A program made the position numbers and the translations under genes. Positions 59,634 through 64,000 of a DNA stretch of 64,000 nucleotides are shown one piece after another (position 1 is the stretch's first letter; every line of letters starts with the position of its first letter). Source of the stretch: Flagellimonas_B algarum (GTDB taxonomy: Bacteria > Bacteroidota > Bacteroidia > Flavobacteriales > Flavobacteriaceae); NCBI RefSeq assembly GCF_040513375.1, contig NZ_JBEVTG010000002.1, forward strand, positions 1,116,001 through 1,180,000. The letters run 5' to 3'. The notes under the pieces are model-generated. The model was not told the DNA's origin. It saw only the letters and a program-made list of their open reading frames with translations, and did no database searches.

Positions 59634-61382
59634 TTAGAAATCAAACTTGTAGGCCACACCGGCCAAGGCTTGAAAGCCCTGTACCCTAAAATTGAACCAT
59701 CGCTCGTAGTTGTTGTTGGCGATGTTCGAAAGCCTTGCAAAAACAGACAATTGCTCATTGAAACGGTATCCCAAATGGGCGTTGGCATCAAAGAATCCAT
59801 CGATGGTCACGATGGTAGAAGGAAACAAGTTCGCCGGTGTGTTGGGCACCGCCTGTGATTGCAGATCCTGACGCTCTCCGATATAGAACAAATTCGCCCC
59901 AGCATACCATTGGGCGTTGATTTGATAGTCCAAAAACAGAGATCCCTTGATCTCAGGCAGGTTCCATGCAGGATTGTCCGTTTCGGTGCTGTAGTTAAAG
60001 TATTCCGCATTCAATCCAAGCGTGAAATTCCTATTTAGGTTTACATTGATCTCACCAAAGATGCCCAAGGTCTTTAGGTCGTCATAGAATACCTGGAATG
60101 AATTGCCATAAGCATAGCCCTCATCGCCCCTAAAAAGGTTTTGCGGGTTCAACAGAAAGAGTGGTTTCCTATTTTCGGCGGTGTACGAACCTTTGATGTT
60201 GTATCCGACGTTGGTGCCTAATTGTCCTTTAAGTCCGAGATACCCTTCGTATTGCTGATCCGTAGGCTGCAGTTCAAGTGTCGGGGAAACGAAATTGTTG
60301 GTATGGAACAGACTATGGTAACTGTTCTGACGCAAATCACCTTCGATACCACCATACGCTATCACTTCGTCACCCTTCAATCGATAGGAGGCCGTGACTG
60401 CCGGATAAATGAAAAAACTCCCGTTACTCCGTTCCAAATCGGTACCATAAACGAAGTTGGCCCCGAGGTTCAGCGTCAGCTCATCACGAAGGACTACAAA
60501 ACCGGGATTGACCCCCAAAATCAACTGCCCATAGTCGATCCCCGTGGTGTTCGTGGTCGCATTCAAAGAGGAATTCCCAAAGCTTCCTCCCAAATAGTCG
60601 ATATTGGTCTTGACCTGTATCGTTTCGGTTGTCAACGGCACCTCAAACGCCGTAGTAAGTACGGCCCGGTTCTCACCGGAATCCAACCCATCCCAAAACC
60701 GTTGCAGTTTTATTTTTCCTTGTTTAAAAAAGGACTCCTTTAACTCAAGGCGGCCCTCCAATTGGGCATTGAAATAGTTCTGACTTGGATCGATGGCCGC
60801 CACCTGGGTATCGGTAAACGCACCGGATTCCAATCCATACCAATTGTAAAGGCTATGGTCCAATCCGAGACTGACGCCCCAATCCATTTCACGGTCTTTC
60901 TTCGAGAGCGAAACATCGAGGTCGGTATTGTAGAAATCCGCATCCAACGGGGTACTATCGATATCACCCCGTGACGAATGATGGCTGAGGCCGACATCGA
61001 ATAAATGTTCTTCGCGCCCGATTTCCCGACTGGTATAGAAATCGACCATGGCGTTGTTGAAATTTCCGAGACCTACCGAAGCATAGGAATTGTACAAGGT
61101 GGGTGGCGGTACTTTCTCGACCCGGGCCGCTTTTGCTTTGGCCGGGCTAAAGGTCGAAGCCACGGGAACGGAATTGATCGTGTAGGAGACCGCCTTTTTA
61201 CTTAAAGCGATGGAATCGTTCAATTGTGGAACCGATTTCAATTTAAAAGCATCCGAAACGGTTGGGGCATATGGCTTGACCACCGTAACCGTTTCGGTGC
61301 CTATATCTTCGGATTCCTGGGCCCGAATTCCCCCAATTAGGCTCAAAAAGGTACAAGTGACCGTGAAAAAACTTTTTTTCAT
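59634..61382 (-). CDS. TonB-receptor-like outer-membrane beta-barrel without a plug
   Basis: 582 residues with a signal peptide (ending GIRAQ). After a linker containing VTVVKPYAPTVSDAFKLK, the chain is amphipathic strands with Tyr/Phe/Trp, ending GVAYKFDF with a C-terminal Phe. I see no plug domain or CarboxypepD_reg domain, so it is a small barrel of the kind annotated as a TonB-dependent receptor in this group. It is 14 bases after the TPR gene, and the two are found together in Flavobacteriaceae. Substrate unknown. Confidence 0.85.
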   Translation of the reverse strand: MKKSFFTVTCTFLSLIGGIRAQESEDIGTETVTVVKPYAPTVSDAFKLKSVPQLNDSIALSKKAVSYTINSVPVASTFSPAKAKAARVEKVPPPTLYNSYASVGLGNFNNAMVDFYTSREIGREEHLFDVGLSHHSSRGDIDSTPLDADFYNTDLDVSLSKKDREMDWGVSLGLDHSLYNWYGLESGAFTDTQVAAIDPSQNYFNAQLEGRLELKESFFKQGKIKLQRFWDGLDSGENRAVLTTAFEVPLTTETIQVKTNIDYLGGSFGNSSLNATTNTTGIDYGQLILGVNPGFVVLRDELTLNLGANFVYGTDLERSNGSFFIYPAVTASYRLKGDEVIAYGGIEGDLRQNSYHSLFHTNNFVSPTLELQPTDQQYEGYLGLKGQLGTNVGYNIKGSYTAENRKPLFLLNPQNLFRGDEGYAYGNSFQVFYDDLKTLGIFGEINVNLNRNFTLGLNAEYFNYSTETDNPAWNLPEIKGSLFLDYQINAQWYAGANLFYIGERQDLQSQAVPNTPANLFPSTIVTIDGFFDANAHLGYRFNEQLSVFARLSNIANNNYERWFNFRVQGFQALAGVAYKFDF

Positions 61383-61396
61383 AACAGTGTTCGCTA

Positions 61397-64000
61397 TTAT
61401 TTATTGGTGTCGATTGATGAATTGCTTTCCGCTTCCTTGCGTTTGATCAGGGTTAGTTCTCCTTTGGCCTGTGCAACGATATCGTCATATTCGGCAAAGT
61501 TCTCGATAACGCTTTCCAAAATGTAGGTCGCTTGGAAAGCATCGTCCAAGGCATAAAAATTCTTAGCCATGATAACCAGTCCTTTTCCACCCCATTCTTT
61601 GTAGGCCGAAAAGTCCTTGGCCAACTTTTGGACCGAAACGTTCGAACTTTCGTAATCACCGTTCTTTTGTTTGAAGTAAGCATCGTAATACCATGCTTCG
61701 GCGGCTATGGCTCCGGTGGCGATGGACTTCACTTCACCAAAGGCCGTTTCGGCCAAGGCCTCATCACCCAATGCGATGGCCGAACGCGCGATCATCAGTT
61801 GCGCATCGCTTTTGATCCGATTGTCGATCTTAGGCGCGGCCAGCACTTTTTTGGCATAGTCCAAGGTTCGGGTATAGTCTTCGCGATCGTAATACCCTTT
61901 CATCAAATTCGATTGGGCGAAGGTGCGGTTCTGATCGATTTCCGCGGTACTTTCCAGGCGTTCCAAAAAAGTGATCGCACTGGCATAATCCTGTTTTCCC
62001 ACATATATTTCGCAAACCCGGGTCAAGGCCTGTTCGCTGTATTCATTGATCCCATTATCGGCTACGGTCTGGTAAAAGGGTAACGCTCGGTCTTTTTCCC
62101 CTTTCGAAAAATACAATTGGGCCAAGGTAAAATTGGCCTGGGTGGCATGGAGGCCGTTCGGGAATTGTTTGAGATACCCTTCAAACCCTTTGATCGCCGC
62201 TTCGGTGCGCCCCTCGGCATTTTTTCGATCGGCCGCTTCAAAACTAGCCTCATCCAATTCGGTATCGGAAACCTCTACGAAATCCAAGCCCTTGGCCCAG
62301 GCAGCGTAGGCATCCACCCGCCCCATATCGACATACACCAATTTGGCCGTAGCAACGGCCTGACGGGCCTCAGGGGAATTGGGATACGAACTGACCACAG
62401 CTTTCAATTTCGAAATGGCCGCTTCATTGCGATTGGCGTTATAATGCACCAAACCTTGCCGCAGCATCGCCTGTGGGGCGAATTTGCTTCGTTGGAACCG
62501 ATCGATCAAGCGATCGTAGACCTGTAACCCTTGGGTCGCTTCACCGGTCTTCACGTAGGTGTTGCCCAATTCGTAAAGGGCGTCGTCACGCAATGCCGAA
62601 CGGGGATAGCGCTCCACGAAGTTCGATAAGGCGCTGATTTTGGCACTATTGTTCCCTAAAAATCCGTTCGACATCGCCTTTTGGAAGGTCGCATAATCCC
62701 GTTCGGGGCCATTGATTTTTGAAGCTTTGTCATAGGCTGAAATGGCATTCTTGTAGTTGCTGGTCACGAAATACACATCACCCAACCGCATCAAAGCGTC
62801 GTTCCTTCGTTCGGCATCCAAACCACCTGCTGTGGAAGCGGCGTTAAAATAAGCTATCGCCCGATCGTAGTCTTTTAATTTGAAGCGTGCATAACCCAAA
62901 TTGTAATCGAGTTCCCGTGCTTCATCCAAACGAGACGCATTGGCATCGGCTTTAAAGGTTTCAAAGCCCGAAAGGGCCTCTTCAAAACGGTTTAGTCGGT
63001 AGGCCGATTCGGCCTGCCAGTAAATCGCCCTTGCCTTGATGGCCGGATCGCCACTTTTTCGGATCGCCTTTTCAAAACGGTCGATAGCCAGTTCGAAATC
63101 AGCATTTACAAACCGGTCGATGCCACTGTAAAATGCCACTTTTTGATAGGTTTCAGGGGTAGCATAGCCTGCATTCTCCTCCAACAACTTCATCGCTCCA
63201 TCAAAATTCTTGGATGTAATGAATGAGTCGACCAAAAGATCTTGGATCTCTTCTTGGTGCTCGTCTTTCGGATACCGCTCCAAATAGCTGGTCATGACTT
63301 GTGGAACCGGTTCATAGGGATTGCCGATCTCATAACTCAGTCGGGCATAGTTCAAAAGTGCATCCTTTTCTATGGCGTCATTGAAGTTCATTTCGGAAGC
63401 ATTTCGAAAAGCGTTCAAGGCTTCCGGTTTCTTGTCAAGTTTCAAATAACATTCGGCCAAGTGGTAATAGGCGTTTTGGGCAACACCATTGGTGCCGCCT
63501 ATGATTTTGTTGAATTGGCCAATGGCCGCTTCGAAATCACCGGTTTGGTAATAACTGTATCCCAACAGGTAAAAATCGGTATTGCTCCATTTGCCTCGCT
63601 TGCCACGATACTTTTTCAAATACGGGATGGCGGCATCATAGCGTTCCAAGTTAAAATGACTTTCTCCGATGATCTTATTCAATTCGGAAACTTCGCGACG
63701 ATCCGCTTTGGGTAATTGCTTTTCAGCCATGGCAATCGCCTTTTCAAAATTGCCCAACTTGAAGTTAAGGTCGGCTTGATAGTACGATAATTTCTCTTCA
63801 AGGACCGTGGGATCCGCAATGCGATCAAAACGGGCATTCGCCTCATCATAATCATCTTGTTCATAAGCGATGTACCCCAGGTAATATTTTGCTTGGGCCC
63901 CGTAGGTCGACGAATTGGTCACTTTGTTCAAATAACGTTCAGCCTCGCCGGGACGTTTGGAGGCGTAAAGTGCGTATCCGTTATTGAAATTAAAGCGTTC
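61397..64000 (-). CDS. Large tetratricopeptide-repeat protein (5' end missing)
   Basis: 867 codons plus the stop are visible; the frame is open to the right edge with no start, so the N-terminus is outside the window. It is made of at least about twenty TPR or TPR-like helical repeats, with typical positions Trp4/Leu7/Gly8/Tyr11/Ala20/Phe24/Ala27 in segments such as GYSYYQTGDFEAAIGQFNKI, LGYARFKLKDYDRAIAYFN, and YELGNTYVKTGEATQGLQVY. The C-terminus is a short Lys/Glu/Ser tail. The barrel gene follows 14 bases later. A periplasmic scaffold for the barrel is inferred from pairing. Confidence 0.9.
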   Translation of the reverse strand, partial: ERFNFNNGYALYASKRPGEAERYLNKVTNSSTYGAQAKYYLGYIAYEQDDYDEANARFDRIADPTVLEEKLSYYQADLNFKLGNFEKAIAMAEKQLPKADRREVSELNKIIGESHFNLERYDAAIPYLKKYRGKRGKWSNTDFYLLGYSYYQTGDFEAAIGQFNKIIGGTNGVAQNAYYHLAECYLKLDKKPEALNAFRNASEMNFNDAIEKDALLNYARLSYEIGNPYEPVPQVMTSYLERYPKDEHQEEIQDLLVDSFITSKNFDGAMKLLEENAGYATPETYQKVAFYSGIDRFVNADFELAIDRFEKAIRKSGDPAIKARAIYWQAESAYRLNRFEEALSGFETFKADANASRLDEARELDYNLGYARFKLKDYDRAIAYFNAASTAGGLDAERRNDALMRLGDVYFVTSNYKNAISAYDKASKINGPERDYATFQKAMSNGFLGNNSAKISALSNFVERYPRSALRDDALYELGNTYVKTGEATQGLQVYDRLIDRFQRSKFAPQAMLRQGLVHYNANRNEAAISKLKAVVSSYPNSPEARQAVATAKLVYVDMGRVDAYAAWAKGLDFVEVSDTELDEASFEAADRKNAEGRTEAAIKGFEGYLKQFPNGLHATQANFTLAQLYFSKGEKDRALPFYQTVADNGINEYSEQALTRVCEIYVGKQDYASAITFLERLESTAEIDQNRTFAQSNLMKGYYDREDYTRTLDYAKKVLAAPKIDNRIKSDAQLMIARSAIALGDEALAETAFGEVKSIATGAIAAEAWYYDAYFKQKNGDYESSNVSVQKLAKDFSAYKEWGGKGLVIMAKNFYALDDAFQATYILESVIENFAEYDDIVAQAKGELTLIKRKEAESNSSIDTNK

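Noticed and set aside
61532..62083. A 183-codon plus-strand frame antisense to the TPR gene
   Set aside because: Mirror of the repeat codons of a well-supported TPR protein; no recognisable motif.

Overview
The window is chromosomal DNA of a Bacteroidota bacterium, almost certainly a (probably marine) member of the Flavobacteriaceae. The support is type IX secretion type B sorting domains, a fused SecDF, a two-domain DUF1599 protein, Rho with a long disordered insert, OmpP1/FadL and LruC proteins, many short-signal lipoproteins with an early Cys, and promoter -7 elements of the TAnnTTTG kind instead of TATAAT. The genus cannot be fixed from the sequence alone. Genes are dense and no gap exceeds 300 bases; the longest are 51265-51536 (272) and 7158-7418 (261). 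I found no insertion sequence, prophage, CRISPR array or rRNA.

Region by region: (1) 1-10223, minus strand, is a polysaccharide utilisation locus aimed at a beta-glucan, probably laminarin. A membrane-spanning LuxR-type regulator lies upstream of a four-gene operon: a glycosidase TIM barrel fused to what looks like an outer-membrane beta-barrel, a surface glycan-binding-like lipoprotein, a GH16 lipoprotein and a PKD plus carbohydrate-binding lipoprotein that runs off the left edge. No SusC/SusD pair is visible. (2) 10277-14393, minus, is a housekeeping operon: clpS, prmA, tpiA, a DoxX/MauE-DUF6624 fusion and a DUF1599 gene, divergent from folP-cdaA-DUF3667 (14485-16914). (3) 16921-21434 holds an MsbA-like ABC exporter, truA, a YfcE-type phosphoesterase, a PqqB-like hydrolase and a DUF4293 gene. 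(4) 21619-27636, plus: rho, an unknown lipoprotein, two paralogous multi-pass membrane proteins and an LruC-domain lipoprotein. (5) 27713-29706, minus: rpsT, two identical tRNA-Glu genes with a recognisable promoter, and proS.

(6) 29802-32669, plus: a strange Gly/Trp then Arg/Ser-rich lipoprotein followed by an OmpP1/FadL porin. (7) 32719-36087, minus: two paralogous type B T9SS substrates. (8) 36221-43391, plus: folE, cysS, yidD, lgt, a DUF192 lipoprotein, a GNAT acetyltransferase, a ModF-like ATPase and a PLP-dependent decarboxylase, many of them overlapping by 1 to 35 bases. (9) 43466-53207, mostly minus: secDF, mdh, a small plus-strand lipoprotein, a DUF6588 protein, gyrB and asnB. (10) 53446-64000: a DUF2911 protein (plus), a YtcJ-like amidohydrolase, three paralogous OmpA-like proteins with a shared N-terminal domain, one small CarboxypepD_reg-like secreted protein (plus), and a beta-barrel/TPR pair, the latter running off the right edge.

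The genes most worth attention are the glycosidase/beta-barrel fusion with its tethered regulator, the DoxX-DUF6624 fusion, the triplicated OmpA-like proteins beside the beta-barrel/TPR pair, the lipoprotein plus paired membrane protein cluster at 23323-25315, and the tRNA-Glu/rpsT arrangement.
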